From Incumbomyces delicatus (Eukaryota > Ascomycota > Eurotiomycetes > Chaetothyriales > Trichomeriaceae), in the NCBI GenBank assembly GCA_017655985.1, contig JACJVS010000005.1, forward strand, positions 3,286,001-3,350,000: a stretch of DNA of 64,000 bases, given 5' to 3'. The notes beneath the pieces were generated by a model. It was not told the origin of the DNA and ran no database searches. It saw only the letters and a program-made list of their open reading frames with translations. Position 1 is the first letter of the stretch. Every line of letters starts with the position of its first letter. A program made the position numbers and the translations under genes. Below, piece by piece: positions 33,616 through 43,901 of this stretch.

Positions 33616-34928
33616 ATGCTCTGCTCTCCACAGTCCCAGCGTGTTGATGATTGGCTGCAATCCATCTGCGAGTGCTCGGCAAAGCGATTCCTCAATGCTG
33701 CCTGCAACAAACACTCGCTGCGCAAGTCGCCTCCATCACAAGTGAAACGACAAGCAGCAGCCATGGACGACGATGACAACCATGATGCGACACCCAGAGC
33801 GAAGAAAGCCCGAATGACCGTGCTCGAGACTCCCTCCCTGAGCAGCGCAACAGTTGAGGGGCGAAATCAACGCCTTCCCTACCATAACAAGCCTTCTTCA
33901 CAACGTTCCAAAACCACAAGCTCTCGAAGTTCGAGCCCGAGCAAGCGTCAGAGAGAAGCCGAAATCGAGTTCAGCAGACCGGCATTTATCTATCTTTCTA
34001 GGAAAGCCTCTCGCGAGTGGAAGAAAATGAACGAGCATAATATCCCGTACCTAAAAGAATTGGTCGATCATATCTCCGGTAGCATAGATCCTCAGCATGC
34101 GCCCGATTTCCAGAGCTTTGAATTGGATGGAAAGCTGCAAAAATTGATAGACGAAATTGAGGGATGCAAGATTCGCTCGGCAAATGAAGACATGTGGTGC
34201 GACAACGTTGTGCTGCGTGCCTTGCGGGTTGCTAGAAAGTTGTGCAAACACAAAGAATCCATCTACATCACCAATGTGTAAGGCAGCATTCCGTGGATGG
34301 ATATGTACTAACATGACGCAGAAAAGCCATTGATGTGTGGCCCTGCGATCTTCTCCCGACCCAGGCCCAGAGTTCGCCTCTCTCAAAGAGGCGAGTCGAC
34401 TACACTGTTGGCATGCCCATCTCTTCGCAGGATAATGAGATTTTCGACATTCTCCGCTTGGTTGAAAACCACACTCTGGCCCAGACGAATCACCGCATGC
34501 TTCGAGATCAAGCGCTTTGTATGCATATCGAGGTTAAGGCTGAAGGCGGCAGTATAGACGAAGCTCGTGACCAGCTTTCTGCCTGGTGCGCCGCTGGTTT
34601 CCAAAAACAAGAAAACCTATGGGCCCAGATTCGTGGAGGCACAGACTCGCCATCGACTCTCCGGCTTGCTCCAATTCCACTGTGGCTTTGGCAGGGGAAT
34701 TGTGTCCATCTTTGGATCGCAGTCATCAACACCACCGAATCAAAAGTACATCTCCTGGACTATGACAACTTCATCATCAAGGAGAATGAGCCAGAAACTC
34801 TGCAACAGATCATTCTCGCCATTTCAAGAACCATGGACTGGGGATTATCCTATTACTTGTCGTGGTTTAGACACTTGATCGGGAGGGCCGACCTGGATTG
34901 TTCCGATCCCGCTCTTCCTAGCGAATAA
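33616..34928 (+). CDS. Fungal PD-(D/E)XK nuclease-like protein
   Basis: Exons 33616-34277 and 34322-34928 give 422 residues. The 44-nt intron has a perfect TACTAAC. The N-terminal layout (short helical VDDWLQSI, then Ser/Pro/Lys-rich disorder with TPRAKKARM) and the C-terminal core match the fungal PD-(D/E)XK nuclease-like family. Candidate catalytic residues are the Asp in RRVDYTVGM and the Glu and Lys in CMHIEVKAEG, followed by DEARDQLSAWCAAGF, the family's characteristic helix. The strand-end motif HLLDYD comes later. I used the Met at 33616. An in-frame Met at 33763 is an alternative. Nuclease activity is unproven for this family. Confidence 0.72.
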
Positions 34929-35314
34929 TGCTGTTGAGACCGTAAATTCCACGCTCTTGTAGGTCCATAGGGTCATGGAATTGACTTGCTGTTAACGACG
35001 AATGCGCATTTTGACTATCCGATGCCACTAAGAAGGGAGGACAGGGTTTCAACATCTGTGTAGCTGAAATCAACGTAACAATTTCGGCGAACTTTCCCGA
35101 CGTTCCACCCGTCCCGTTTCTACACCCTGACCCAAGGTGGTGTGGCGACCCGAAGTCCTAGACCGTAGGTACGTTAGTGCACATCCGGATCAACTTCGCC
35201 GATAATCCGACCGCCTTTTCAGTTTTCCGATTGAGCTTTGCACCTTCACCATTCCTTCTCCCCTATACCCGGAAATTAAGCCTGCTCACTTACACAGCAA
35301 TAACGTGTGTCCCA
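34929..35314. other. Intergenic, no gene seen
   Basis: This is a spacer of 386 bp containing the promoter of the small gene at 35315. Confidence 0.5.
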
Positions 35315-35696
35315 ATGGAACAACATGCTTGCAAGCGCGTTGTGATACTCCCAAAACAGGAGTGCGACTACGAACTTCTCGTAAAAGCTTTCTTACGGCA
35401 TTGTAAACGCCCAGAGCGCGAATTCGAGGACAACAAGCACTTCATCCATCCTGATCCAAATGGTCGATATATGGTCATCGATATGGACAAAGACAATCTC
35501 GAAGACCGGGATATTTCAAATCTGCCTCATGAAATCTATAAAGTGAAACTATGGAACGGCGACCTGTAAGCATTGGCCACGATGATTGTTCAGTTCTCAC
35601 ATGAGCAGGAAATTCTCTTTCCTCGATTCCTCGACGTTCGCAGCATACTATGAGGACATAGTGGAAATGGCAAGGCCTTTACGATGGGGCTGTTAA
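35315..35696 (+). CDS. Uncharacterised small protein (112 residues)
   Basis: Exons 35315-35565 and 35609-35696 are joined by a 43-nt GTAAGC...GAGCAG intron. Removing it turns an early stop into a smooth continuation (WNGDL to KFSFLDSSTFAAYYEDIV). The protein is acidic/basic mixed, with no leader or membrane segment: EQHACKRVVILPKQECDYEL, then HPDPNGRYMVIDMD. The splice-restored frame argues that it is real. No family is recognised. Confidence 0.5.
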
Positions 35697-35827
35697 TGAG
35701 TACGTCCCATGTACTATCAGATAGACCTTGTGCAGACAAGTTTAATTTGTCAAGTTTAATTTGAAACTTATAGGCGGACAGTTTGTTTCTAGTTACACTT
35801 TGCTCACCAACAACCTATCGATTTCCC

Positions 35828-36055
35828 TCATTGTGAGCCTGCAGAGCTTGGAGGAGTTAAAGCTTTGCAAGCCGGACAACGGCCTGGAGTATTTTGATCT
35901 TGGACATCCAGAGATCGTGGCAAATCGCGCATGTTGCCACTTGGTGGGACGCACGGCTTCTGACCCTCTCTTGCGTGGGCTGCTCGACAACGAAGATAGT
36001 CACTTGAAGTTTGGTGTCCGCAGCCTTCGTATTGTAGGACTCGAATCTCGCACAT
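35828..36055 (-). CDS. Small Cys-rich fungal protein (Y-x-x-CGH type)
   Basis: This is a 75-residue minus-strand frame with the spacing YEGCGHQTSSDYLRC near the start and GRCPACKAL near the end. It resembles a group of short fungal proteins with a CGH/CxxH motif followed by a distal CPxC pair, probably one zinc site. A 145-codon plus-strand frame (35761-36198) overlaps it. The Cys pattern makes me favour the minus strand. The paired Cys and His are clear in sequence, and the family resemblance is from memory. Confidence 0.45.
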   Translation of the reverse strand: MCEIRVLQYEGCGHQTSSDYLRCRAAHAREGQKPCVPPSGNMRDLPRSLDVQDQNTPGRCPACKALTPPSSAGSQ

Positions 36056-36759
36056 CTAAAGATGGGTTACGACAGATCCACAATATTCATGTACGCTTAC
36101 AGCGAGCGAGAGAGCTGATGATGATGAATCGAATCAAACGGAGCTTCCCAGAGGGACATGAGACTGCCAGGTGCTCTGACCTGGTAGGCACTAGGTAAAG
36201 AATGCAACGATTATTCTGCAGCACTCGATAATTCGGATTATCTGCAACTTTTGTGTCATTGGCTCGGATGTAGGCGCCTGTTCGCGTTTTTGTTCTCGTT
36301 TTCCCAGCGTTTTCCCAGCGGTTTTCCAGGAGCGCTAGCGCACAGAGCTCTGCATTAAAAACGGGTAGGAAGTTAACACTGACAAGAACAACGACCTTTC
36401 CAGTATTCTTACTTGTTCTAGAGGCCTTTCCGGCTACCGCCTGCTGCGACTCATCACACGTGGTTGCTGTCGAGATAGTCATTTGCCGTTGAGAGAGTGT
36501 TTCAACGATACCAGTCACATATCCAAGCGCTGTGGGCTTGGCTTGCAGACTCTTATGGAATGTAGATAGCAGGCTGTGGATGTCTTCGTCTTCAAGGTGT
36601 TCTCGACACCGAGAGGCGTCATGTGGGCAGAGTTTGGCAGAACTTCAATAAGACGGCACGACGGCTAGTTTCAACGCTAATAAAGTCAGAACGGATCACA
36701 TCGGGACAGTAATTGTATTGATTCTACAAATGCTATCTCGACTAAGTACCTAGACACTG
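36056..36759. other. Spacer before the decayed gene copy
   Basis: No supported gene is seen. The last 60-70 bp (from about 36690) already resemble the 3' flank of the intact gene near 46890-46950, for example the shared CTACAAATGC and GCCAGGTTAACCGCTATC. Confidence 0.5.
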
Positions 36760-37490
36760 TTTGCCAGGTTAACCGCTATCTCCGCAATGAGTTCTCTTTG
36801 AGACTCGATCTCGGCACTTAGCTTCGTGTTTCCCGGCGTAATTCACCGCACCCTCGAATGGCGCCTCAAAGGTTTGGTCTTCCGATCAGATTGCTTACGG
36901 TTGGCGACAATCACACTGCTTCGCTCATTATCGGCATTGACTACTCTGAAGGCAAGCTCATCCCGTTCTTCATACTTTTCAGGCCAGCTCGGATTGATGT
37001 TTTGGAAATCGATCGTCGGCTCGGTGGGGAGAGGAGCGTCTTGCGAAGTGGACTCTTCTCTCACCGTGCTGATCAACGCCTGCCTTTTTCTTTTTGAGGT
37101 TCAAGTCTCCCTGTTTAAAATCATACTCTTGGTCTCGAGCGGCCTCTTTCCATTGAGAACTCCATCGCCCATCATAGTCGAAACCAGACCGTTCGTGATA
37201 GTCTTGCTCGGTGTCAGAGCCTCGCGGCGGGTCGAGTACTTCTACCTCGCCCACAATCGCTTCGGCCATCTCAGATGCGGCAATCTCAGACGGTTTCAGG
37301 CGAGGGCTCGTCGTTGTGTTGATCGTCTTCCCACTGGCTCTGAAGAGGTCGGCGGTGGCAGATTATGTCGGGAGCACGAGCGTCGTGAACTAAGCTTTCC
37401 TCCCCCAGTTCTGATAGACGCTCTGGCCTGCATATTGTCGCTGCGAGGTTCCATCTCGTTCAAGGTGGTGGAGAGCAAGCTGGAAATCTT
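36760..37490 (-). pseudogene. Decayed, internally deleted copy of the 46951-48708 gene
   Basis: Minus-strand fragments in shifting frames line up with the intact 585-residue protein. LNEMEPRSD and ARASIR lie near 37470. DYDGRWSSQW and EQDYHE lie near 37150-37200. DFQNINPSW joins directly to EKYEERDELAF near 36980, and the copy ends ESQRELIAEIAVN-like near 36780. Relative to the intact gene, roughly residues 17-100 and 229-510 are missing and frames are broken. The second deletion removes the whole putative functional core. The copy therefore cannot make the full product. Confidence 0.85.
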
Positions 37491-38129
37491 CTGCCTGTAC
37501 TGGCTTAATTAATCTTGCTCGAATGATGCGTATACCGCAACTTCAGCGAGCCTTGTATGATCACATGCCAGCCATTCCAGGCTAAAACACTACACTGCAT
37601 AGACTGGCAGGTGCAATACACAATGTCGAGACCATTCTGCGACTTCTTGTTAGATCGTGACACTGGGGCCACTCTGTAGCCTGTTCTTTACTTCGGGCGA
37701 GACAGGAAAAATATGGATTGCAATTGCATTGCAATGGTTTGGATCGCTGCTATGTCGATTTCACAATCTCGAAGTAGCTGTTTGCGCTGTCTTGTCTGAA
37801 ACGTGGACAGAACTACGCGGTCAAGCACGAAGACGACAATGCGAGGAAGCAAAAACAAGGTGGTTTGAATTTGATTGATTGATCGACAAGGCAAAACTAG
37901 TAGAAGAGAGCCGCAATCCTTAGCCCATCTCTTTCTGTTGCAACATTCAAGTCGGTCTCTTAGTTTCAGGTGTTGGGCTCGAGCGCAGACCACGACGCCG
38001 CCAAATCACCCTACTTACAGCTCTCACCACGTGAAGGTGGACCGACAACGAGAGCCTAGGCCGGGATTTGTTAATCCCAACCTATGTAGGCTACTAACCT
38101 ATGAAGGACAGTACCCTACGTGAAGGTGA
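37491..38129. other. Left boundary region of the intronless gene island
   Basis: No gene is recognised. The motif GTGAAGGTGG occurs at 38031-38040, and GTGAAGGTGA at 38120-38129, right beside the stop of the first island gene. Confidence 0.45.
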
Positions 38130-38534
38130 TCAGGAACTTGTGTCCATGTCACCTTCAGTGGAGACCACAACAAGCTCATCCGAGCCAGTGGCCTCCTCGC
38201 GGGTGTTGTCCCTGACTCCCTGAGAGGCGGCGGGACTCCTCAAACACATTTGTGTAAGACTTCTTTGCGCAACATCATCTTCGGAGGGGGCTGGGCCCTT
38301 GTCCGCGTGCTGCTCCTGTTCTGTGGGCTGCTCCTCTTGCGGGTGCTGCTCCTCTTCCATGAGCGGCGGCGGCGCCGCCACTATAGGTATGTACCCGGCG
38401 TCCTCTTCGAATGAAGTGTTTCCGCCGAGTAAATAGTTCAGGTCCTTGTTCGTTTGACGAATGAACGGCATGAACGACCTTCTCTTATCAACCACTATCT
38501 CGACCTTGAGGAAGGTGGTTGGTAGGCGAAACAT
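38130..38534 (-). CDS. Uncharacterised acidic protein of the island
   Basis: This is a 134-residue frame starting at the first ATG (MFRLPTTFLKVEIVVDKRRS). A short basic N-terminal part is followed by a Glu/Gln/Pro-rich acidic tail (EEEQHPQEEQPTEQEQH). No domain is recognised. It lies 70 bp downstream of the zinc-knuckle gene on the same strand, so the two may be expressed together. Confidence 0.45.
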   Translation of the reverse strand: MFRLPTTFLKVEIVVDKRRSFMPFIRQTNKDLNYLLGGNTSFEEDAGYIPIVAAPPPLMEEEQHPQEEQPTEQEQHADKGPAPSEDDVAQRSLTQMCLRSPAASQGVRDNTREEATGSDELVVVSTEGDMDTSS

Positions 38535-38604
38535 GTGCTGTTCAACCACTGACAGGTTCCTGCCAGCAGATAAACTCAGCTAACATTTTTCAAGTGACCA
38601 CATA

Positions 38605-39048
38605 TTATTTCGTAGCCGTTGTATGATCGGTAGTTGCCGCTTCCTTTGGTGCTGTACAACTCCCTTTCAGATGTCCAAATGCGTGACAAGACAAGCAGTA
38701 TTTCTTCCACTTTACCTTGTCACTCTCGCTGTCTGCGCTCGCAACAGCCTGGGCTGACCCAGATTGCTGAGAACTGCTTGTATCGTTGTGGCGCCTGGCT
38801 GGTCGCTGGTCCAACCCAAGCCCAACAGTGCCATCGCGAGGCCGTTTTCGACCCCGAGCTGGCAAGTTTGCAGGTACCATGACGGTACCCTCCGTGAACT
38901 CGTGAAGCGGTTGCGCACACCTTGGACATACGCCACCACTAAACATATTGTATCGCCGATTCAACGAATCAACGTTGAACCGACGACAGCCTTTGTTGAG
39001 ACATATTCTCAACTTCAATGGTCCTTGCGGACGTCCTGGTCGACTCAT
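38605..39048 (-). CDS. Zinc-knuckle (CCHC) protein of the island
   Basis: This is a 147-residue frame. A C-terminal knuckle reads CLSCHAFGHLKGSC (residues 118-131), an exact C-x2-C-x4-H-x4-C. It is the nucleic-acid-binding motif of retroelement Gag proteins and of cellular RNA-binding proteins. The N-terminus has a second Cys set (C16, C21, C41, C44: CLNKGC and CPRC), probably another zinc site. The middle is basic then Ser-rich (RGRKRPRDG, SSSQQSGS). A Gag-like packaging or single-strand-binding role is possible but inferred. Confidence 0.6.
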   Translation of the reverse strand: MSRPGRPQGPLKLRICLNKGCRRFNVDSLNRRYNMFSGGVCPRCAQPLHEFTEGTVMVPANLPARGRKRPRDGTVGLGLDQRPARRHNDTSSSQQSGSAQAVASADSESDKVKWKKYCLSCHAFGHLKGSCTAPKEAATTDHTTATK

Positions 39049-39398
39049 AATGCACAGATTGGTTCTGGTACACTATGATGGAGGAAGAAAAAGAAGGAAG
39101 GAAGAAGACGAAGAAGTGGTGTTAATGTATTAAGAAAAGAGAAAAGCTAGCGCCTACGCTAGCTAGTCATGAAGCAAACGAAACGGTGTCACTAGTGAGG
39201 TGAAGATGAAAAATCTGCGACTGTAAGTGACAGTAAATCTGTGATTTCTGCTCGAAGCCGAAGTCTTGTGTCTTACTTAACCCAATCCCACCATTCCTTT
39301 CATTCTTCATCTTTTTCCTCTTCAGCCTTTCCTTCATCCATAGATTCTATCCTTTGTTGCTTCTGATTTGGCGCTTCTTTAAAAGCCGTTGCCAGACG

Positions 39399-40727
39399 AT
39401 GTCTCCGATTCAGAGAAATGCTCTGAATAGGTCTCCTTCGGAAAGTCAAGTGGTGGCACAACGGTCTGGTCTCACATCCGGCTCCCCTAACTTACAGGTC
39501 GAGGTACAAGGGCAAGGTTCTACCACAAACAACCTCGCTGACAATGCCCAGATCAATTCAGCATCGGCAGCGAACATTGCTGTTCAGGAAGACCAGGAGG
39601 GATCAGCGACTGAAACTGTGGAGCACCCGACCATGGATAACTCAGTAAAATCTGGTGGTCCCCAAGCAGGATCGAAACGCACCATCCTGAACAAACCAGA
39701 GCTACGGTCTGGAAAGCGTTTGAAGAAAACGATTGATCGGAATCGCGGACGGGAGTTGCATGCAGAAGCGCTTATCCAGGCCAGAGGTGATGCGCCCCCA
39801 CCACGACTACAGCCACAGCCACAGCCACAGCCACCACAACCACCACCTTCTCCTCCATCTGCTCCTTCACCTCCAATCCCACTACAGGTGGCAGGAGTTG
39901 ATGCCGTGTCAGAGGACCGTGACGAAGCCGTTCAAGAGCTGAGGAATCGCAGAGATCACGCCCACAGTCCAATCCAGGGCGTATCGCCTGGGGATGCTAG
40001 GGAAGCCAAAGAATGGTGGCTGCGAGTCAGTTGGTCCAAAGTCTTGAATTGCACCAAGGATGACAGTGATGTGACGCAGGCCATCGTGCAGCTCAGGAAA
40101 GTTGTGGACGCTCTGCGGGACGGCGCATACCTCACTGAAAGAAGGGCAGAGCACTTCAACACATACATAAGCGATATGTTGACTGCCGTAGAACTGAAAG
40201 ACTATGTGGGGTTTCAGGCTGCGAAGGCTGCGCTCGGCCACCATTTTGATCGAGAGAACGTGTCGTCCTTGCCACTCGATGGGCCTGGTCAAAAGGACCC
40301 TGACGAGGAATTGAAAGCAGCCTGTCAGGATCTAAAAGATCTCGTGCGCACGCATGTTCATGTGGCTATGAATGACCTCTTGAGGACCGCCAGAAGCGGC
40401 CTCAGTAAAATTGAAGCGCGAGTGACTGGGGCTATCCAAGATTACTTGGCAATTCGCGATGTCAATCGACGATTTCTTCACGAAGTTTCTCGAATTAAAT
40501 ATTCAGCGGACGATCGGTACTTTTTCGAAATGCGCCACAACAAAGCCACACAGACCATTCTCACTTCTCGACTCGACTCGATCGTGAGCGATCTGCAGGA
40601 GGATATTCTTCAACTCGGCATGTTCGTGCAAGATCCAGATTCGTTCGATCGACGTATCAGACAAGCCTGTGCGAACTTGCGGGGCTTAGCTGGGTTCAAG
40701 CAGGAGCGAATGCTGCATCCCAACTAG
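39399..40727 (+). CDS. Pro/Gln-rich uncharacterised protein of the island
   Basis: This is a single frame of 442 residues starting MSPIQRNALNRSP. Residues 1-110 are Ser/Gln/Asn-rich. A basic patch (SGKRLKKTIDRNRGREL) precedes a Pro/Gln repeat (LQPQPQPQPPQPPPSPP). The C-terminal 250 residues are predicted mostly helical (TQAIVQLRKVVDALRDGAYL, DLKDLVRTHVHVAMNDLL). The promoter side is CT-rich. No family is recognised and no intron is needed. Confidence 0.6.
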   Translation: MSPIQRNALNRSPSESQVVAQRSGLTSGSPNLQVEVQGQGSTTNNLADNAQINSASAANIAVQEDQEGSATETVEHPTMDNSVKSGGPQAGSKRTILNKPELRSGKRLKKTIDRNRGRELHAEALIQARGDAPPPRLQPQPQPQPPQPPPSPPSAPSPPIPLQVAGVDAVSEDRDEAVQELRNRRDHAHSPIQGVSPGDAREAKEWWLRVSWSKVLNCTKDDSDVTQAIVQLRKVVDALRDGAYLTERRAEHFNTYISDMLTAVELKDYVGFQAAKAALGHHFDRENVSSLPLDGPGQKDPDEELKAACQDLKDLVRTHVHVAMNDLLRTARSGLSKIEARVTGAIQDYLAIRDVNRRFLHEVSRIKYSADDRYFFEMRHNKATQTILTSRLDSIVSDLQEDILQLGMFVQDPDSFDRRIRQACANLRGLAGFKQERMLHPN

Positions 40728-41488
40728 CTATCGATGTGGCTTTTAGTTTAGGTAGAACAATCCGATTCTGTCCAAGCTAGCTCTGCTGGTTCCTTTTCTT
40801 TGTCTACGCGTGATAAGTCGCAGTAGGTCGTAGCAGCCGGAGAGGCCTGTAGAATACTGCCTCGAAACCCATGCGGGACGGGACTGCCCTAAGCTGATAG
40901 AATGTGGCGGCGAGGCGGCGACTGCCTTCGAGAGCGCGCTCGACCCGAACCTGGTCGCCAAGCTCGTGATCAGGGCCTGCAAGATTCGAATCGTATGACT
41001 CGAATCATAGAAATTTGGTGATTCGAAGCATGATTCGAATCGGATTCTTGATTCGAATCTTGCAGGTCCTCGAGAGTTCCCGACATTATCTCTCGAGATC
41101 TCTACTACTCCATTTCCCAACCCTCTCGACTTCTGGGAGACAAACTACCCAACTTCTCCGAGACAAGGCTGTGAAGTCAGGTATGCCAGTGCTGGCGTAA
41201 CAAAGCATGATCAAGGCGACAACGGCAGAACGGCTGTGGAGGTGACTACCTATAATGGAAGGAGGGCTAGCGGTTACGGGAGATCTTGGAGAAGACAACC
41301 TACATTGCAATACAGGATTGGAACACGGAGTTGGAACATAGGACTGTGATTTCAAACCCTACATACCAATAGCCTACGCCTTGCGCAATGCGCCCAAGAC
41401 GGGCTATTTCCACACCATGAGCTTTGCCCAAGGATGGACACACAACTTGACCTGCTAGAACCCAAGCCAGTGCAGCGCTTTCTAGCTT
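40728..41488. other. Intergenic space holding a large inverted repeat
   Basis: No gene is seen in the 760 bp between two convergent island genes. It contains the 91-bp inverted repeat at 40976-41066. Confidence 0.5.
40976..41066. repeat. 91-bp inverted repeat with GATTCGAATC units
   Basis: The arms CCTGCAAGATTCGAATC (40976-40992) and GATTCGAATCTTGCAGG (41050-41066) are perfect reverse complements over 17 bp. The 57-bp interior carries three more GATTCGAA/ACTCGAATC-type units. The element can form a large hairpin or serve as a clustered palindromic binding site. Confidence 0.9.
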
Positions 41489-42415
41489 CTACCTTGGCCG
41501 CAGAATAACTTCTTCAAAGACCAATACGAGATCGAGAAACTCCGCGAATGCCCACCATGAACTTGTCCATGAACCAAGCACCGGACAATCTTCGAGACGA
41601 ATGCGGTAGTCCAGTTCAAAATCCGAGTGATCCAGCCGCTTATCCAGTGTGATCACATTAGACCGAGCATAAACGACAAGATCTTCTTTAACGAAGACCA
41701 AGTCATCGTTAAAGCCCCTGAGAATCTGAAAATCCCCAGAAATCACACGCGTTGTGCCAGCAGTCGAGTTTGCTTTCAGCAAATCGACCAGAGACGTGAC
41801 CTCTTTCCCAGCTAGCTGGTCCTCAAGTTCGGTGACCAGACAGTCCACCACGATGTTTGACGCAAGCCGCGGTCGATTTCGTCTGACAAGGCCACGGATG
41901 TCGTCCGTCATCTTGCAAGCGCCCTGTAGCCATCGGCACAGGACCCGCAGACATTGCACGAAGGCCAGCGTTGCAGCAGCTGTGAAGCCGTCTGGGGCAG
42001 CCTCACTGCTCAGGAAGTGGCAGCAAGCGTATAGACCGGCGGCCATGATACGCCGCCCTTCAGCAGTGGCACCCTGCATCAACATCGAGATTGTCTCGAT
42101 GTTGTCGTGATGCGTCCATTTGTTGGACTCTTCCCAGGACGGCAATAATTGCGCCCAGCGGAAGTAGTCTTTGCGATCACTGGCCACTACTTGCCCGAGA
42201 CCACAAAAGTCGTTCACCCCAGTCCAAAACGGCGCGCTTCGTAACTCGGCGGTGGAGATGCCTTCTTTCATCCGAGCCCAAAACTGCTCAAGCTTTGATA
42301 TCGGAATAGCAGGGCTAGGATCATGCAACCAATCCCAAATAACGGCATCGCGGTACAATCCAAGTCGGGCAACTTGCAGCTTCGATTGTTCGAGCTGCTG
42401 GCGTGCACTCGCCAA
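41489..42415 (-). CDS. C-terminal part of long coiled-coil protein (shifted frame)
   Basis: This 308-codon frame has no ATG at its head. Read upstream of 42415, the same frame continues as coiled-coil sequence (RQQELAACQGDLASARQQLE). It therefore continues the protein of 42417-43901 after a +1 change of frame near 42440-42465. The globular part begins at RDAVIWDWLHDPSPA and includes GLYACCHFLSSEAAPDG and LVFVKEDLVVYARSN. No family is recognised. Confidence 0.6.
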   Translation of the reverse strand: MASARQQLEQSKLQVARLGLYRDAVIWDWLHDPSPAIPISKLEQFWARMKEGISTAELRSAPFWTGVNDFCGLGQVVASDRKDYFRWAQLLPSWEESNKWTHHDNIETISMLMQGATAEGRRIMAAGLYACCHFLSSEAAPDGFTAAATLAFVQCLRVLCRWLQGACKMTDDIRGLVRRNRPRLASNIVVDCLVTELEDQLAGKEVTSLVDLLKANSTAGTTRVISGDFQILRGFNDDLVFVKEDLVVYARSNVITLDKRLDHSDFELDYRIRLEDCPVLGSWTSSWWAFAEFLDLVLVFEEVILRPR

Positions 42416-42416
42416 G

Positions 42417-43901
42417 TCACCCTGACATGCCGCCAGCTCTTGTTGTCGAGCATTGAGACTGCTTCCATTTCTCGACCTCGTCGTGAAGGCTTTTCTTCAC
42501 ATCCTCGATCTCAAGAGTTAATCTTTGATGCTTTTCTTGAAGCAGGTCTTCCGCCTTTCCCTTGGCCACCTCTAATTCGCGGTTGGAAGCGACCAAGCTG
42601 TCACGGTTTTGTTTCACCGCGCTGACCTCGTCCTCAGAAGTTCGTAGTAACTCGTTGAGATTACGAATCTGAGTGAGCGAGTTCTGACGGTCGTCAGTTA
42701 GACTCTTCAATTCGGCCTTAAGATTGGAATTTTCCGTCACAATCTCAACGCCGAGAGATCTATACTGCTCTTTTGCGTCCCGGGTCTGACCGTGAGCTTT
42801 CTTTTCTTTCTCCAGGCCCTCTTGCAATCGTTCCTCACGCACTTCTGCCGCATTCAGTCTTTCTTGCAAGTCTGAAATCGTCGAATTTGCCGTCAGCAGC
42901 TCCTCTCGGCTGTGATGGGTAAATTGCTGTGCTTGGGCGTGACGTCCTTGCTCGGCTGCAAGTCTGTCGCCTAAACTCTTCTTCTGCGCAGCCAACTCGT
43001 CCCGTTCGGTTCGAATACGCTGGAGTGCGCGCAGGATCGTGGTGCAGGAAGTTTTCGAGTCGTCTAGTTCTCGCCTTAGTGCTGACTTCAATGCTTCGAG
43101 ATCGTCAATCTGATGTCCAAGAGACATGACCTCATCGTTGAGGCTGTCTCTCTCCTTCACTGCGGAACGAGCAGCTTCTAGCTCGCGACTCAGCTCCGAT
43201 TTGTCGGCCTCTGCAATGTCAAGGTCGACTTGCGTCGCTCTCAAGGATCGTTCCGCCACGACCTTTGCCCTGGATTGCTTGCCAACAGAATTTCGAAGTT
43301 CATCAATCAAGAAACTCTGTTCGGCAATCCTACCTGCAAGCGTCACAGCCCCAGCAGTGTCCTGACGCTGTTGCTGTCGAGGCGACGGGATTCCAAGATC
43401 ACTTTGCCGCAGCTGCTGCACTAGATGAGGCTTCGCTTGTAAGATCGAACGAATCCTTGCACACATACCATCGTCAGTATCGGCCTCATCGCTCACTGTT
43501 CGTGATTGCGAGGCCAAAAATGCTGCCGACGTGCTGTGTGCTTCGTTCAACCTAGCTCGCCTCAGCGTGAGCGATGTTCTTGTCGACTCCAGCTGCTGAC
43601 TCAAGGTGCTCGCCTGAGGCAACAACTGAGAAAGAGGAGATCTAAGCGCTGGGCTAAGACCTTCGTCTAGTGAGAAACCCACAAGTGGCAGCCTGTGGAT
43701 CCTCCTTTCACATCGACCGTGTACTTGAGTAAACGAATCCATGTCGATAGCCAGACCTGAGCCTGGGATGATGTCTGGCTGGTCAGAGCCAGGACCCCGT
43801 CGTGTGGAGGTAGAGGCATCTGACGAGCCTGAATCAATCAGAGACGTCTCAGGAATTCGGTCCATGTCATCAAGCCCAGGAGGGCTTGACGAGTATGACA
43901 T
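42417..43901 (-). CDS. Long coiled-coil protein of the island (N-terminal part)
   Basis: This is a 494-residue frame starting MSYSSSPPGLDDMDR. After a Ser/Asp-rich head it is almost continuous Leu/Glu/Arg heptads from about residue 100 (SRELEAARSAVKERDSLNDE, ERLNAAEVREERLQEGLEKE). It ends at a TGA just after EKWKQSQ, where the coiled coil resumes in the next frame. The whole product would be about 800 residues. It is divergent from the coiled-coil gene at 44154 across a 250-bp space that holds CCACCTTCAC at 44016-44025. Confidence 0.65.
   Translation of the reverse strand: MSYSSSPPGLDDMDRIPETSLIDSGSSDASTSTRRGPGSDQPDIIPGSGLAIDMDSFTQVHGRCERRIHRLPLVGFSLDEGLSPALRSPLSQLLPQASTLSQQLESTRTSLTLRRARLNEAHSTSAAFLASQSRTVSDEADTDDGMCARIRSILQAKPHLVQQLRQSDLGIPSPRQQQRQDTAGAVTLAGRIAEQSFLIDELRNSVGKQSRAKVVAERSLRATQVDLDIAEADKSELSRELEAARSAVKERDSLNDEVMSLGHQIDDLEALKSALRRELDDSKTSCTTILRALQRIRTERDELAAQKKSLGDRLAAEQGRHAQAQQFTHHSREELLTANSTISDLQERLNAAEVREERLQEGLEKEKKAHGQTRDAKEQYRSLGVEIVTENSNLKAELKSLTDDRQNSLTQIRNLNELLRTSEDEVSAVKQNRDSLVASNRELEVAKGKAEDLLQEKHQRLTLEIEDVKKSLHDEVEKWKQSQCSTTRAGGMSG

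Noticed and set aside
40976..41066. Possible tRNA (GATTCGAATC resembles a T-loop)
   Set aside because: The word is repeated five times as a palindrome, and no acceptor, D-arm or anticodon stem can be drawn around it.
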